Below, one piece after another: positions 37,862-50,270 of a DNA stretch of 64,000 nucleotides. The notes under the pieces were generated by a model. The model saw only the letters and a list, made by a program, of their open reading frames with translations, was not told the origin of the DNA and did no database searches. How positions within the stretch are numbered: position 1 is the first letter of the stretch; each line of letters opens with the position of its first letter. The position numbers and the translations under genes are program-made. The stretch lies in NCBI GenBank assembly GCA_024138025.1, contig JAMXBD010001578.1:275196-339195 (forward strand), in the 5' to 3' direction. Origin of the DNA: Combretum micranthum (taxonomy: Eukaryota; Streptophyta; Magnoliopsida; Myrtales; Combretaceae).

Positions 37862-37939
37862 TCAAGTATTGGGAACCTTAGCTTCATCAAGGTATCCCGG
37901 TCAAGTATTGGGAGTCTTAACTTCATCAAGGCATCCCGG
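37862..37939. repeat. 39-bp tandem duplication within the LTR
   Basis: Two adjacent 39-bp units (37862-37900 and 37901-37939), each starting 'tcaagtattggga' and ending 'catcccgg' or 'tatcccgg', with a few differences. The related solo LTR has a single unit near 30419, so the duplication arose in this copy or subfamily. Confidence 0.85.
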
Positions 37940-38521
37940 GACTAAGAATAGACTAGTCCAAAAAGAATAAGAAAATAAAGAAAAGATTATTTTGACTTGA
38001 TATGGACAAGTCTAAGACTAGAAAGACTAGTCTTAAAGAAATAGCATGATATAAATAAATTGCAAAGCATGAAATTAAATAAATAACAGGTGAGCTTATA
38101 TACTCTAAAGATTATATATAAATACATAAATATATTTAGTTAGATATGAATAATAAAATCAACATAACATACTAAAATAGGAAGTTCATGTGCAAGAACA
38201 AAACATGAACATGTTGTTACTTTTACTAGTCATATGAGTTTCAAAACAACACCATAATCATGTTAAGTTACATAACATGGATAACTAAATAGTTGGAAGA
38301 AATTTTTACCTAAAGTGTTTATGTGGTATGAAGATGGTAATGAATATATTGTTATGTGGTTATTGAGAAATGGTAGTTGTATTGTGTAGAGAGAATTTTG
38401 TGAGTGTTTGGTGAAAGAGAGTTTTGGTAGAGGAAAAGTTTATAGAGAGTGTTTGTATAGAGAATTTGAGAGAGTTTTGGTAATAAAATGAGTTGTATGA
38501 AAGAATGAAGGAGGAAGGGGG

Positions 38522-38529
38522 TATTTATA
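38522..38529 (-). promoter_or_regulatory. TATA box of the second minus-strand LTR
   Basis: Minus-strand TATAAATA about 590 bp from the LTR 5' edge, matching the position in the sister copies. Confidence 0.5.
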
Positions 38530-39122
38530 GAATTTTGGAGTGAAAATTAGATGTAATTAAATTAATTGAAAAAGAAAATAAATGAGGATGAAGAGAGAGA
38601 AAGAGGTGGACGGCAATATTGAAAGGAGAGAGAAAAGATTGATTAAAAATTAATTTTAGAAGAAACGTGTGAGAGAAGTTTAGTAATATGTGGTATATAA
38701 TTTTTATGGGAAAAGAAAATTATAAGAAATAGGTATTTAGATGTAAGAATAGGTAGTAAGAAAAAGTAGAGATAGATGAATAGTAATGAATAGTAGAAAA
38801 ATACTATGAATAGTAAACTAGACAATTAAAATACTGGTAGTAATAAAAATACGCGTATAAATGCGATATTTGTAACTTTTAGCTACTGAAAAATTCTAAA
38901 TCTAATATTTTAAAAACCTTATATTTTTATGAGTTTATTACTATTTACAGAATATTTTTGCTATTTGGTGTACCAGGGCACGGTTTTTGAAAACTGATCC
39001 CGTTCAGATCCGAAGGATACTAGAAATTTGTCAATCTGATATTTTTAAGCATCCCTATATTATTACGAACTAATATCAACAATTATTTTTATTTCATTGT
39101 TTAGGGTTTAAGAGCACGGGAT

Positions 39123-41185
39123 TACCGAATCTTATTCTCATTGTAATCCACCAGTTGTGGTGAAAAATTGTGAAATCCACTAGACAGATTTAGTGAGAAA
39201 AACTTGTAATCCCATTATATTGTTTATAATGGAAGGTTTAAGCTACTGGTTCTATGGTTTTTTCCACATTGGATTTTCCACATTAAATTCTAATGTTAAT
39301 TTGTTTATTTTTGTTTCTGTTTATTATTATTTGTATGTTGATTACATTGGCAAGAGGTAAAACATCTTATCTTTTTCTAACGTATATTTATTTTTGGCCG
39401 AAACGAAAACAAAAGATAAGTGCATAATTTTTTCTTCTTTTTTAGAAAAGAAAGGTATCACATCACGTATAATTATTTCAAGGAGATGAAAGTAAGTTGT
39501 GTATTGACTGAAGAGCATAGAAACAATTTAAAAATTATTTTCGATGATTAATTGGTTTCTCATACTTCCCCCTTCAATCAACAATGTTTTTATTATATGT
39601 TTTTAGTTACCCCCTTTGGCCCCTTGTGGTTGTTTAATCACAGGTTCACCCATGATGCATAATATATTTTCCTAAACTAGATTGACCTTCCGAAGTTGTG
39701 GTAGTTCCAAAGTTGACACTTAGATATACATTATTTTGCAAAAGTATAACTTAAAAAATACGTGTGAAAAACGATTTTTACCATAATATATAATTTTAAA
39801 AACGTTTTTTTTTTTCTCTGTTATACCTATTTGGTATGGCATTTTTTTCCCCTCCTTAAAACGAAACTTAGCGGTTATTGACTTTTGATCATTAAAATTC
39901 ATTAAAAGCCACCTGTTATTCATGATTTTTGGGTGTAAATATAATATCCATTATCTGTTAATTTTTTGGCTGTTCATAACTTCGTACATATTCCAAGTCT
40001 TCTTTTTACTAGTATACTATTCATATATTTTAGGAAAAAATTACATCTTTAACTTTAATCATTTAAGTTATAGATTTTTCCCTTCTACATAAGTTCTCAA
40101 TATTTTCAATTCAAATTATAAAAAGCATATCATTACTATTTGCCATGTTTTCTGATCAAACCGACCATCCCTCTCAATATGCCAAGAGACAAAATAGTCG
40201 AATGTGCAATTACTGATCCACATATCTTCGTTTCAGGTTCTGTCACATTTTTCTTTTTCTTTTTCTTTTCTTTTCCTTTTTTCCCCCATTGAAAAGCAAA
40301 GTAATATTACTTAGTAAGAGTACATATTTTCTTTCCTGCCATTTGGAAAGCTACTCGGAAAATTAAAAAACGAATTAGGTCGAACAGAGGTTATAGTTTG
40401 GTACAGCAGGATGTCTCTAAAAAATGCCTAAGGAAAATTAGAGATCTTCGTTTTTATTAGAGAAAGAACTATTACCGACAAAGAAAAATATGTTTTATTA
40501 TAAAAATATCCTTAATTATAAAATTGAAAAACATTACTATATCTTTCTTCGTTCCATATCAGAAAAGTAAGATACCCATGAGTGATTTTTAAATATAAAA
40601 ATATATGCTGGAAACACGGCCTCTTTTTTCTTAACTAAAAATGAGAGGTGCCCAATGCGCAATGAGTTATTTATCATTTCTGTCGATTCTTTTTTTTTTT
40701 GGTTAAAACGGGAATGATATATAATTAGATATTTAAATTTTAAAATCAATTAATTGAATGTATAAATTTTAAAATCAATTAATTTATTATTTTAAAAAAA
40801 ATTCATGCATATAACAGAACCTTCATTAAGTTCTTTTAAATACTGAATTGAACAATTTTAAAGTTTATTAAATGTTAAATTAATCAATTATAAAATTCAT
40901 ATCCTAAATTAATCATTTTAAAAAATCAAGTATCTAATTGAATACCTTGTCTAAGTTTGGATACTATTTAAATCATTAAGCATGATCAAATGTTCTAAAG
41001 CACTTTATTGATAAGCACGTGGAAAGACTGTTTTGAGATCTTTTAGGTGGTTGATCAAGTAGAAGGGGGTGTAATTTGTAAAATCCTCGATGGTTAATGC
41101 CCAAATTGTAATATCAGTGTGTGCCTAACTGTAACCATAAGTAGAACGTGCTATAGGAGGGGGAAATAAAAAAGTTAAAACCCCA
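39123..41185. other. AT-rich intergenic DNA upstream of the small gene
   Basis: No gene recognised. 40720-40960 has repeated 'ttttaaaatcaattaattga'-type phrases on both strands, typical of old AT-rich short elements. The part nearest 41200 probably holds upstream promoter sequence of the gene at 41486. Confidence 0.45.
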
Positions 41186-41308
41186 AAAGAATGGACCCAC
41201 AAGTGAGGCAGTCAATCATTTACCACCGCTCAGCGCGTACAGGGAAGACCCAAGGAAAGAGGGAGGAAAGTCGATGCTTACTGAAGAGCACAGACCCATC
41301 CCATCCCA

Positions 41309-41316
41309 TATATAAA
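41309..41316 (+). promoter_or_regulatory. TATA box of the small stress-type gene
   Basis: TATATAAA followed after about 40 bases by a CT-rich stretch (41357-41378). The implied transcript start is near 41340 and the 5' leader about 145 bases. Confidence 0.65.
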
Positions 41317-41385
41317 GCCAACATTTCATCGCCAATTCTCCAGGCAAACTGCCTTGTCTTTTCTCTCTCTTTCTTCCTTGAAAAC

Positions 41386-41439
41386 ATGCTCATCAAGGAA
41401 AGAGAGATTCAGATTTCCATAACGAGACGATTAAATTAA
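41386..41439 (+). CDS. Upstream ORF 1 in the leader
   Basis: A 17-codon ORF ([17 protein letters not shown]) in the inferred 5' leader of the gene at 41486. It ends 46 bases before the main ATG. Such ORFs often reduce translation of the main frame; whether this one does is unknown. Confidence 0.4.
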   Translation: MLIKEREIQISITRRLN

Positions 41440-41453
41440 GGAGCACATATTAT

Positions 41454-41510
41454 ATGGTATTGATATCATATCAGATCAATATCATATGGGGAAGTACGTG
41501 GAATTATTAG
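41454..41510 (+). CDS. Upstream ORF 2, overlapping the main start
   Basis: An 18-codon ORF beginning ATGGTATTG runs in a different frame through the main ATG (41486) and stops at 41510. The -3 base is T and +4 is G, a weak context that would permit leaky scanning to the main start. Confidence 0.35.
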   Translation: MVLISYQINIIWGSTWNY

Positions 41511-41749
41511 ACATGGGGGTGAGGATCGCTGCTCGATTCCGTGCTCACTGTCCACAAACCGCTCCTTTATACTATCATCCGCCTTCTTCCGGTACCCATC
41601 ATCCTCACGAAGACTTCTACGGTGGAATTGCGGCAACCGACGCTTCTCAGGACCTTCTGCTTTCGGATAGAATTGCTGGTTTTAGTTCGAAATCGGCTAT
41701 GAGATTTGATTCGACGACTGAGCCCATTAATTTCTTTTCTGCTTTCTGA
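41486..41749 (+). CDS. Small conserved plant protein, UCP031279-like
   Basis: An intronless 87-residue protein. Its first 35 residues ([16 protein letters not shown], then [13 protein letters not shown]) match what I recall of a plant family annotated 'uncharacterised conserved protein UCP031279' (Arabidopsis At1g10140 and At1g58420), small proteins whose transcripts respond to stress. The middle is His/Pro/Ser-rich and the end ([14 protein letters not shown]) is not known to me as a domain. No signal peptide or membrane segment is seen. It has its own TATA box and a leader with two short upstream ORFs. The start at 41486 is chosen because the conserved block begins there. The family name is from memory; that it is a real gene is better supported. 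Confidence 0.75.
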   Translation: MGKYVELLDMGVRIAARFRAHCPQTAPLYYHPPSSGTHHPHEDFYGGIAATDASQDLLLSDRIAGFSSKSAMRFDSTTEPINFFSAF

Positions 41750-44651
41750 TTGATTGAGCTGTGTGTGTGTGTGGCCAAGTGAGAAACTGCACATATGGTC
41801 AAACAGATACACAACCGGTTGATTAGATCTGTTCATTATTCGGCTTTTTGAGTTATTAAGCCTCATACACCTTATACTCTTGTAATATTTCAATTATTAT
41901 ATTATTCCTTCCCATTTGAAGGATTTAAAGAAATGCGACGAATTTTGATTCATTGACTCAATTTTGTAGAAATAATTGTCTATTTACCGATTTGTTTGAA
42001 ATAAAAATTATATAAATACCAGTTGGATAAAAAAATTACAAAAATTCCATTGCATACGAATCTAGTTTCCCATGGATGTTGTATCGTGCAATTGCAATAC
42101 TATTGCATAGGAGCTTTGTCGCTTTGGGAAGATGCGACATCTGCAATAACAAGGGTATCACATAAGATAGATGCAATATTGTGTTAGTACAACTTTACTT
42201 ATATTGCATATCATAGATGTGATATATTTGGAAGTAGCTATACTGCATTCCTGAATGAGATTTAAAAATGGTATTTTGATTAATTGTTTTATATAATTAA
42301 TATTTTAGCAATTTTATTTTCCTGCAATAGAAGGCACTTGTTTAATCTTAATTTCGTTGTTTGAAATATACCTTCACTACCAAATCAAACATTTACCTAT
42401 TGGATATAATATACACACATTCATTGCTTAACGGTTATTAATAGGATCATCTAGATTCTATGTTAAATAATAATAGTAATATCATATGGATCTCTCCATT
42501 GAATTTACCATCAACAAGCACAATTTATATGCAATGTAGTATTCAAGGTCTCGGTTCCCCAGATGATTCCTGCAATAACGTCCTTTATGCTCAAGTTGAT
42601 ATCTCCTATGGATCCTTCCTATTGACTCTCTACCAAGTCATCCATGTCATATGTACAGTTAAGTGCCTAGCTACCATATTCCCTTAGTAAATTACACCTA
42701 CAACTTTAAGAGTTTCATTTGTTAGATCCAGACAATCAAACAACACTAACACAAAATTAATCAAGTTAAGGATTAATTTGATTTTAAGAGTTCTATTTCA
42801 TTAGCAACACCCATGAGCTGCATACCTAAATTAACAAGCATGGCCAACAAATCGAATATCAACTTTAGTAGAATTAAATAAACATTATTAATTATAGATT
42901 CATTGATCAAGTTCAACTAAATTTATTAAGTTATTTTAACCATTCAAACTTCTTAATTCCTTAGTTCAGTATTTAACTTGAGTATCCATGTGGATATGTG
43001 CTCATGAGTGATATAAAAGCCTATTTAGTTTTGAGTTGAGGTACGGTCAAAGACTAGGGATGTCTAGATTGGATATTTAGTGTTAAACTATGAGTAGTCG
43101 GATTAATTACTAAGTTAACTAAGTTAATTAAGCCATTTATTATAGGTCCAATCTATGCTAGGGGTATAAACTGTTGAACTTAGTCCAAGTGGGTCACAAT
43201 ATAGGTGGGGGTGGTTGTTTGTTTTATAAGAATTAATTCACTTCCAATTGTTCCAAGTCCTTGATTCAATTTTATTATATATATACATATGTATGTATAT
43301 ATTTTACTCAAGTTCAAGTTTAATCTTAAAACCGTTAAAAATCATTTTTATCGAGAAATTCATTTTTTTAGTAAGTCAAATGAAACCGTTGATTCAAGAT
43401 ATAAAGTTTATAAAATAGTTTATTGCTAAAAAATGGGGAATGTTAGTGATTTTAATAAGTTAAAAATCAAGAATTTAATTGATAAATCTTGAACCCACAC
43501 TTGCAAAATATCACATTCAAGTAGCCTATCACCATTATGCAAACTCATCCATATTATCAACAATTACTTGGCCAATATCAATATATTAGGTAGGCTTATT
43601 TATCATAACTTAATATTTCAAAAGCTGGAATTTTATAATAAATAAATAATTTCAACATCCTATGTATTTCAATCAACTAAACTATAACTTCAAGCTCCCA
43701 AACATTAACCATATCATATACATCATCTATCTTATCAACTGGGCTTAAAACTTTTGAGTTAACATATTGGTTAACTAGCAAACAACTTAATTAGTATTAA
43801 ATAAAGCTTTTGCCTTATTTAGCTTCCATGCCTCATGATTCTAAGGATAAAAAGGGTCTCATTTTTTTTTCCAGATTTAACACTCCTAATTATGGTTATG
43901 TCCTAGTTTTAACCACTTGATTAACATCATCTAAACTCGATAAACACTCCATTTGACATGACTTTAATCTTAATTCACAAGAACACTACAATTTACAAAA
44001 ACAACTTTCGCTATACAATTTCCAATTTTAAGTCATCAATGCATATCCAATTAATGTTCAACCAGCACTAAAACTTAGAGATTAATTCCGAACATCAATG
44101 TTAATATAACAAATCATGAAACTACTTTCATACCACTCCTATTGCATTCATGCCACTAACACTTTAACTCAACATTTGTCAATTTCCAACAACAATCCGA
44201 CAAATCACCACACAACATTGGTTTAAGTAAGTTTAGGGGCTTATATATGAGAAATGAGCTTGAACCCTACTTTACATCAATGTTGGTCACCACTATAAGA
44301 AGCAGTCAACATGTGTGTTCTTCATTTACTTTGCTTAAAACAAAGGGAACATGATACTTAAATAACAATGAGTAAGTAAAGCATTATCAATACGTCCTAA
44401 AACTAGCTTTGGAGTTAAAAACTTACCTTAAGCTCTTTTTAATCTTCAATAGCATCTTGTAAAGCTTTTGTCAAATCCTCGTTCCCTTAATTCTTCGAAG
44501 AAAAAGGAAACAAACTAGTGGTTAATACTTAATTTTGCTTAACTAAGCATTCTTAGGGTTTTTCACTCAATAGAACCTTAGTAATTTAGATTTGAGTATG
44601 AACTTTCCTTAGTTCCTTTATTTGAGAAGAAAAGACTGTTGGAAAAGAGAG
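41750..44651. other. 3' region of the small gene and AT-rich DNA
   Basis: 41760-41772 is a (TG)n tract in the likely 3' UTR. Beyond about 41950 the sequence is AT-rich. 42050-42240 has repeated 'ttgcat/ttgcaat' words, and 42460-42690 is an open stretch without a recognised domain. No host gene is seen up to the gypsy LTR at 44652. Confidence 0.45.
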
Positions 44652-45248
44652 TGATGGGGATCAAAGGGCCATCGGGAGAGATTAGAACATTTCCAATTAA
44701 GGAGGATCAAAGCTGCCAGCCGTGAGGATTCAAAATTGCCAGCCTTACCTGTTTGTCGGCCTAACGTCATCGGCCTTCACATTTTATGCCGTTGGCCTAC
44801 CGTCAGTCTTGAGGATGCATAGAATCGAAAATTTTAAAGCCACTTCAAAGGCTGCCAGCGTTGTTCATTTAGTCCGCCAGCTTACTACTTTAAGTAGCTA
44901 GCTTATATTAGCGCCAGTTGTTATTTCTTTTATGACTTTTAGAGTTACATTATAATAGTATAGATAGACCTTCTTGCTATTGTTTTGAAAGTTATGTTGA
45001 ATGAAATTTGAGAGTATTTCTCTTTGAATTCGGGATAGAATTCGTTTGAATTTATCAGGGTTTTCCGTAGCATTTACCGACTTATCAATTGGCTTTCCAT
45101 CATTGATTGTGACATCTTCACATTTATACCAAAGTTCTTGCTTACATATCAGCAACAGGTCGCGGTTTCCATCGATTCTCAAATGGTCCTTAGATTATTT
45201 TCCAATTTACATTATGGGTTTCATCACAAGTTGGCAGGGTTCGTATCA
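44652..45248 (+). repeat. 5' LTR of the deleted gypsy element
   Basis: A 597-bp LTR from TGATGGGGATC to TTCGTATCA. It contains a series of 'gccagcc'/'gtcggcc'/'gttggcc' words (44715-44885), giving a GC-rich island. It aligns with 47542-48099 across its length with many differences, so the insertion is old. Confidence 0.8.
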
Positions 45249-45250
45249 TT

Positions 45251-45261
45251 TGGTATTAGAG
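45251..45261 (+). other. Primer binding site (degenerate initiator Met)
   Basis: TGGTATTAGAG begins 3 bases after the LTR end and differs by one base from the standard TGGTATCAGAG. Confidence 0.7.
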
Positions 45262-45685
45262 AGAAGGTTTTCTAAGAATCACCCTATCCAGTTGGATTAG
45301 AGGGAAGTAAATTAAAAGCCCTAACTTCAGTCATCCATATCTTTTAGTTTTAGAATTGTTTGTTTCGTGTCTTCGTTATAAAAAAAAAAAAGAAAAGAAT
45401 TCAGATTTAAGAAAAAAAAAGATTTGATTTTTGAATTGTCTTATTAAGGTTTTTCTAGAATTTGTGGTTTTTAAATCTATGGTTTGATGTAATTTATGTA
45501 TTCATAGTGGTAAAAGGAAAGAGTGTTAAATCCATCATTGTGAAAAAGGAAAATTTGAGTGAAACATGAGTGATTTCACATTTCTTGAGTGTTAACACGT
45601 GAGGGAGTGTGTGAGGATTAATTGGTTATTTTAGTTCTATTCTCTTTTGTGGGTTTAAATGGGTAGTGGTGAAGAAAATATATAA

Positions 45686-46704
45686 ATGGATATGAAAATG
45701 TTCAGGAAGGCTATACAAGATCAATTCAAGAATTTAAATGCGAGATTAGATAATTTGGAGTCTTCTAGCATATCTAGATCCTATAGAAGAAAGTTCCCTA
45801 TCGAAGAGGAAGAAGGGGATTCTGGTTTTGATGAAGATAGTTTCATTAGAGGAAGAGGAAAGTCCCATAATTGTGACAATAATCTTGGTAATATCAAGAT
45901 GAAGACAACTCCTTTTTAAGGCAAGAATGATCTAGAGCTATATTTGGAATGGAAAAGAAAAGTGGAGCATGTATTTGATTGCCATAACTATTCTAAGGAA
46001 AAGAAGGTTAAATTAGCAGCAGTTGAATACACAAACTATGCCAACATTTGATGGGATCAGTTGGTGCTTAACAGGCATAGATATGGAGAAAGACCTATCC
46101 AATCATGAGAGGAGATGAAGGTCATGATGCAAAAAAGGTATATTCCTAGTCACTATTATAGGTATTTGTGTAGGAAGTTGCAGGGTCTAACATAAGGATC
46201 CATGAGTATGGAGGAATACTACAAGGAGATGGAAATAGCCATGATTAGAGCTAAGGTGAAGGAAGACCAAGAAGTGCCTATGGCTAGATTTATTGGTGGA
46301 CTGAATCAAGAGATTACTGATGAAGCAGATTTGCAGCATTATGTGGAGATGGAGGAGTTGCTACATAAAGCTATTAAAGTGGAAAAATAATTGAAGTCCA
46401 AGGGCAAATCAAGATATGACTCATCTTCTAGTTCCCCATGGAAATTAGATTAGAAGGTCAAGCAATCTAATGCTGAGTCTAAAGGTAACACTGAAAAACT
46501 CCCTTCTATGTCTCGTGACACTAAGTGTTTTAAATTTCAAGGACATAGGCATATTGCTTCTCATTGTCCAAATAAGAGGATTATGGTTATGTTGGATAAT
46601 GGTGATCTGACGAGTATCAGTTCCAGTGATGATGATAAGCCCGAGTTGGAGGATACGACTGATCATGAGGAGGTGGATGCTTTTAAACTTATCCTTGGTT
46701 ATTA
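45686..46704 (+). pseudogene. gag: Gypsy gag remnant
   Basis: The ATG at 45686 starts a frame with a coiled-coil-like N-terminus (MFRKAIQDQFKNLNARLDNL). The capsid domain follows in pieces: LELYLEWKRKVEHVFDCHNY at about 45934, a gap with stops near 46050-46200, [17 protein letters not shown] at 46208 and [20 protein letters not shown] to 46390. The zinc knuckle near 46526 reads CFKFQGHRHIASHC, with the second Cys changed to Phe, so the finger is broken. At least five in-frame stops are present. Confidence 0.82.
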
Positions 46705-47541
46705 AATGTACCTTGAATACGCAACAGGTCGGTGAGGGCAAACTTGAGCAGTAGAGGGAGAATATTTTCCATACTCGAGCTATAGTGAAAGAAAAGGTTT
46801 ATAGTATGATTATTGATAGTATGGTTGCATTAATGTTGTCAGCACATTTCTTCTGAGCAAATTAGGGCTCAAGACCACTAAACACCCCATTTCTTATAAG
46901 CTACAATGGTTGAATGAATACGGAGAAGTTAAAGTTACAAAGCAAGTGTTAGTTGCTTTCTCCATTGGTAGCTATAAGGATGAAGTCCTATGTGATTTAG
47001 CATCTATGCATGCGAGTCATTTTGTTAGGACGACCATGGTAGTATGATAGGAAGGTTATGCATGATGGTTTTCGTAATATTTATTCCTTTGTGATGAATA
47101 GTTGAACTATGAAGCTTGTACCTCTGACTCTAGAGCAGGTTTATGAAGATCAACAGCAAATTAAGGAGGCTCATGTTAAAGAAAGAAAAAGTGAGGTTGA
47201 GACTTCGAGTGTAAGCAAAGGTGTGAAAAATACTGAGTTGAGAGAAAAGCAAGTGAGATTGGAAGATGAAAAAGCAAAGGATGAGAGACTTAAAAAAAGT
47301 GAGATCAAGAATTCCTTGTTTGAAAGGCCGCAAGTACTTGTACCATTGTGCAATGATTTTTCAACTGATGATCTTAACTTATCTTTGTCTAGTGAAAATG
47401 TTTCATCACTACGGGCACTCAAGGATTTGATTCCCAAAGAAATTCCAGATGAATTACCATTGCATCCAAGAGCGGATGGTCCATTGCAATTTATTACAAA
47501 GAAGCGAATTCGAGGATGGATTTTTTCGAGGAATGAGGGAA
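46705..47541 (+). pseudogene. Gypsy protease and linker remnant
   Basis: 46795-47040 is the protease region: SMIIDSMVALM near 46806, where the family has DSG (Gly now Met), then LGLKTTKHPISYKLQWLNEY and VTKQVLVAFSIGSYKDEVLC. A stop ends it near 47046. 47109-47541 encodes KLVPLTLEQVYEDQQQIKEA followed by a Lys/Glu-rich linker and an RT entry-like segment (LIPKEIPDELPLHP), then jumps to sequence abutting the 3' LTR. RT, RNase H and integrase are absent. Confidence 0.75.
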
Positions 47542-48099
47542 TAACGGAGATCAGAGGGCGTCATCAAGAGAGATTAGAACATTTCCAATCAAAGAGGATC
47601 AAAGCTACCAGCCATGAGGACTCAAAATTGTTGGCCTTACCTGTTCACCAGCCCAACACCGTCGGTCTTCACATTTTATGCCGTCGGCTTACTGTCGATC
47701 TTGAGGATGCACGGAATCAAAATTTTTAAAGCTGCTTCAAAGGCCGCTAGCTTACTACTTTAAGATACCAGCTTATATTGGCCTCTAGTTGTTATTTCTT
47801 TTATGACTTTTAGAATTCCATTGTAATAATATAGATGGACCTTCTTGCTATTGTTTTGAATGGTTATGTTGAACACTCCTTGAATTATGGATAGAATTCA
47901 TTTGAACTTATCAGGGTTTCCCATGGCGTCACTGACTTATTAATTGACTTTCCATCACCAATTATGGCATCTTCACTTATATCAAGATTCTTGCTTCCAA
48001 TAAGCAACGGGTCGCAGTTTCTATCAATTCTTAGACGATCCTTGGATTAATTTCCAATTTAGATTATGGATTTCATCACAGGTTGGTGGGTTCGTATCA
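47542..48099 (+). repeat. 3' LTR of the deleted gypsy element
   Basis: A 558-bp LTR partner of 44652-45248. It ends TTCGTATCA at 48099 and is followed by gagga. It is shorter through several small deletions, for example around 47735 and 47870. Confidence 0.8.
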
Positions 48100-50270
48100 G
48101 AGGAGCTAATAGACAAGGTATTTAGGATAAGGGGTTTCCTCTTTTTTACTCATATCCACTTGTAGGAGGTTCGACTAAGTTATCTTCATGCATGATTAAT
48201 CTAATTATATTTTATTTTATCTAAACCCCGAAAACACACAATCATCATTTCTTATGATGATTTAGTTTGTCTAAAATATAATTTTAATTTTAATAATTGA
48301 AAATCCACTATAAGTGTAAAATTGGAATTTTAAAAAATCCAATTTTGTCAAATTTATTGTCCTTTAATCCTTCAATTGGGTGATTTTATTTTTACTATTG
48401 ATTTGGATCATTCTACAAATAAAATAGATAAAATGCTAAAAATAAGGAGAGGAAAGGTTAGAATATTCAAGCATCAACTTTCTTGCATCATGGTGTTCAT
48501 GATCATGCAATTCCCTCCGGTATAAAACTTTGCATCACTTTTTTTAGTCAACTCCAACAAGATTCAAAAGCTAATTACACAAAGCTTTTTAAACATAATC
48601 ACAAGCATAATGTGTTCTCAAAAATTGCCAATATAATCACCTATACTCTACATTTGAATTTCATTAAATATTTTGCCAATAAAGAATAGGAGCTAAGAGA
48701 AATTGTAAGGATGAAGACATGCTGTTACATTTCAAAATGAAGCTCAATCAAGTACCTTCCGATGGCCTTTGAATAAGTATTTATAGGCTTTAAGACAAAT
48801 CTTACCATTACTCCCTTCATTTTCATTAAATGCAAAATTAACTTCCCAAATTGCAATTGTTAGTTTCTGTACTGTCTAAATGCCAAAAATCTGCTATCTG
48901 AACGATAGAACTCAACGTACTGCCAATTAAAGCTTTGTTGTCTGAATACTTGGAGACATTCAAGAGGTCGGAAGCAAACCAGCGCTTGCCTGAATGCCAA
49001 CCACTTTCTTGTCTATCTGGTAGCTAGGTTTCTCGTCCGTCAAATGAAATATGCCTATGGATGATGCTAGAGGCATTAGCCCATCAGCTAAACAAAGTTT
49101 AAAGAATCCACTAAGTTTTGTAATTAAAGGAAAAAATATATAATTTAATAAGAGAAATTTGTAATGATATATGCCATTTGAGGTTAGTTTTAAAAAATAA
49201 AGTCATTCAAATTAACTAAGTTTTGTCTAATAAAAAATAGACCCGAACCTTTCGATTCAATAGTGAAACATAGCTGAAGTTTGCTCACTAACTCCACTAT
49301 GACCATAATAAAGAGGACAACCTACACCATGTAACTTAGCATGTAAAACCTGTGGTGCATCACGACGTGAAACTAGCTCGAAGTTTCCGAAGAACATTCA
49401 ATTTCACTTAGTAGATGGGCCAAGATGTGTGTTATCATTCACTCTAGCAAGCAAGTAGGGTAACCAAATGAACTCTAATGCATTTCTATAGTTCTTATCA
49501 TATGGTCTAGAATCCTATGTAAGCTGACCACCAAAAGGCAACTGAACTAATAAGAAGCATATGTTGCTAATGTGTTTGAATATATAGGATTATTTGGAAA
49601 AGCCAACCAAGATGGGGATTTGTTTGCCAAACCTCATGATGACAACAGTAGCCATGCCTAGGTCTCATTCAATATAATTTGTTTTTACTTTTTTTTTTCA
49701 TTTAACAAAACCTCTAATATCAAAAAAAGATGGTAATAAAATAATCTTTTCTTTACTAATCTGCTTTAAATAAAGGCATGATTATTGTCTTAGCAATAAA
49801 AATTAACATGGTCCATACTTTTATTATACAATTTATATACCAATATGAAATTTAAAATAAAATCATATTATAATAAAAGTATACATAATTAAAGTAAGAA
49901 ATTAGGAGAGAAAAGTAAGAGTGGGAGGGAGAGAACGTGGAAGACAAATACAAGAAAGTTCATTATAATTAAAACTGTTAAATGTTATCATATATTATCA
50001 ATTTATATTTATTTTGAATTTCATGCATAGTAATGAAAAAAAAATTAAATATTATATTTACAATTGCCTAAAATTTACATCTTTTATATCTATGAATGAG
50101 TCTTTTTGTTTCATTATATTTTGATAATTTTCATATTATATTTTTATCATTTTTAAACAAATGTTTATCAAAAAACAGATATCGATGTAAAATTGACAAT
50201 TTTACTTATAAACAGACTAAACAGATACAATATAGATATTTTATATATATATGATATAAACAAGTTATGG
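48100..50270. other. AT-rich intergenic DNA
   Basis: No gene recognised. 48840-49040 is GC-richer with repeated 'ctgccaa/ctgaatgcca' words, possibly an old LTR piece. 49240-49680 shows some mixed-composition sequence without coding pattern. 49830-50260 is very AT-rich. Confidence 0.45.

Larger units (their letters stand above)
35385..39117 (-). mobile_element. Second chromovirus-related LTR, minus strand
   Basis: It begins 'tgtcacgccccgaggag' at 35385 and carries the reversed family landmarks ('aactagcttagtgagat' near 35825, 'aatggccataacttgctta' near 36670). The far end is less typical: the expected 'gggtttaca' is missing and homology to the copy at 28337-31591 weakens after about 39075. 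The 5-mer gggat stands immediately before the start (35380-35384) and again at 39118-39122, a tentative target duplication, which would make the LTR 3733 bp with a damaged last base. No internal region is seen. Confidence 0.7.
44652..48099 (+). mobile_element. Internally deleted Ty3/gypsy element
   Basis: A 3.4-kb element with two LTRs (44652-45248 and 47542-48099), both ending 'ggttcgtatca', a primer-site-like TGGTATTAGAG at 45251, gag, and a protease remnant. RT, RNase H and integrase are missing: the frame passes from the protease-RT linker directly to the sequence before the 3' LTR. The gag resembles a widespread eudicot gypsy type (EDYYKEME/LNREI-like motifs). Flanks gagag and gagga resemble but do not match as a 5-bp duplication. 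Lineage within Ty3/gypsy is not resolved. Confidence 0.82.

Noticed and set aside
37862..37939. Possible CRISPR-like repeat pair
   Set aside because: Only two directly adjacent units without spacers in a plant LTR; a plain tandem duplication.
41567..41893. Minus-strand open frame of 108 codons opposite the small gene
   Set aside because: No recognisable domain, overlaps the conserved plus-strand protein and its 3' UTR.
42460..42690. Possible remnant of a coding region on either strand
   Set aside because: Both strands have short open stretches but I recognise no domain, and the surrounding sequence gives no support.
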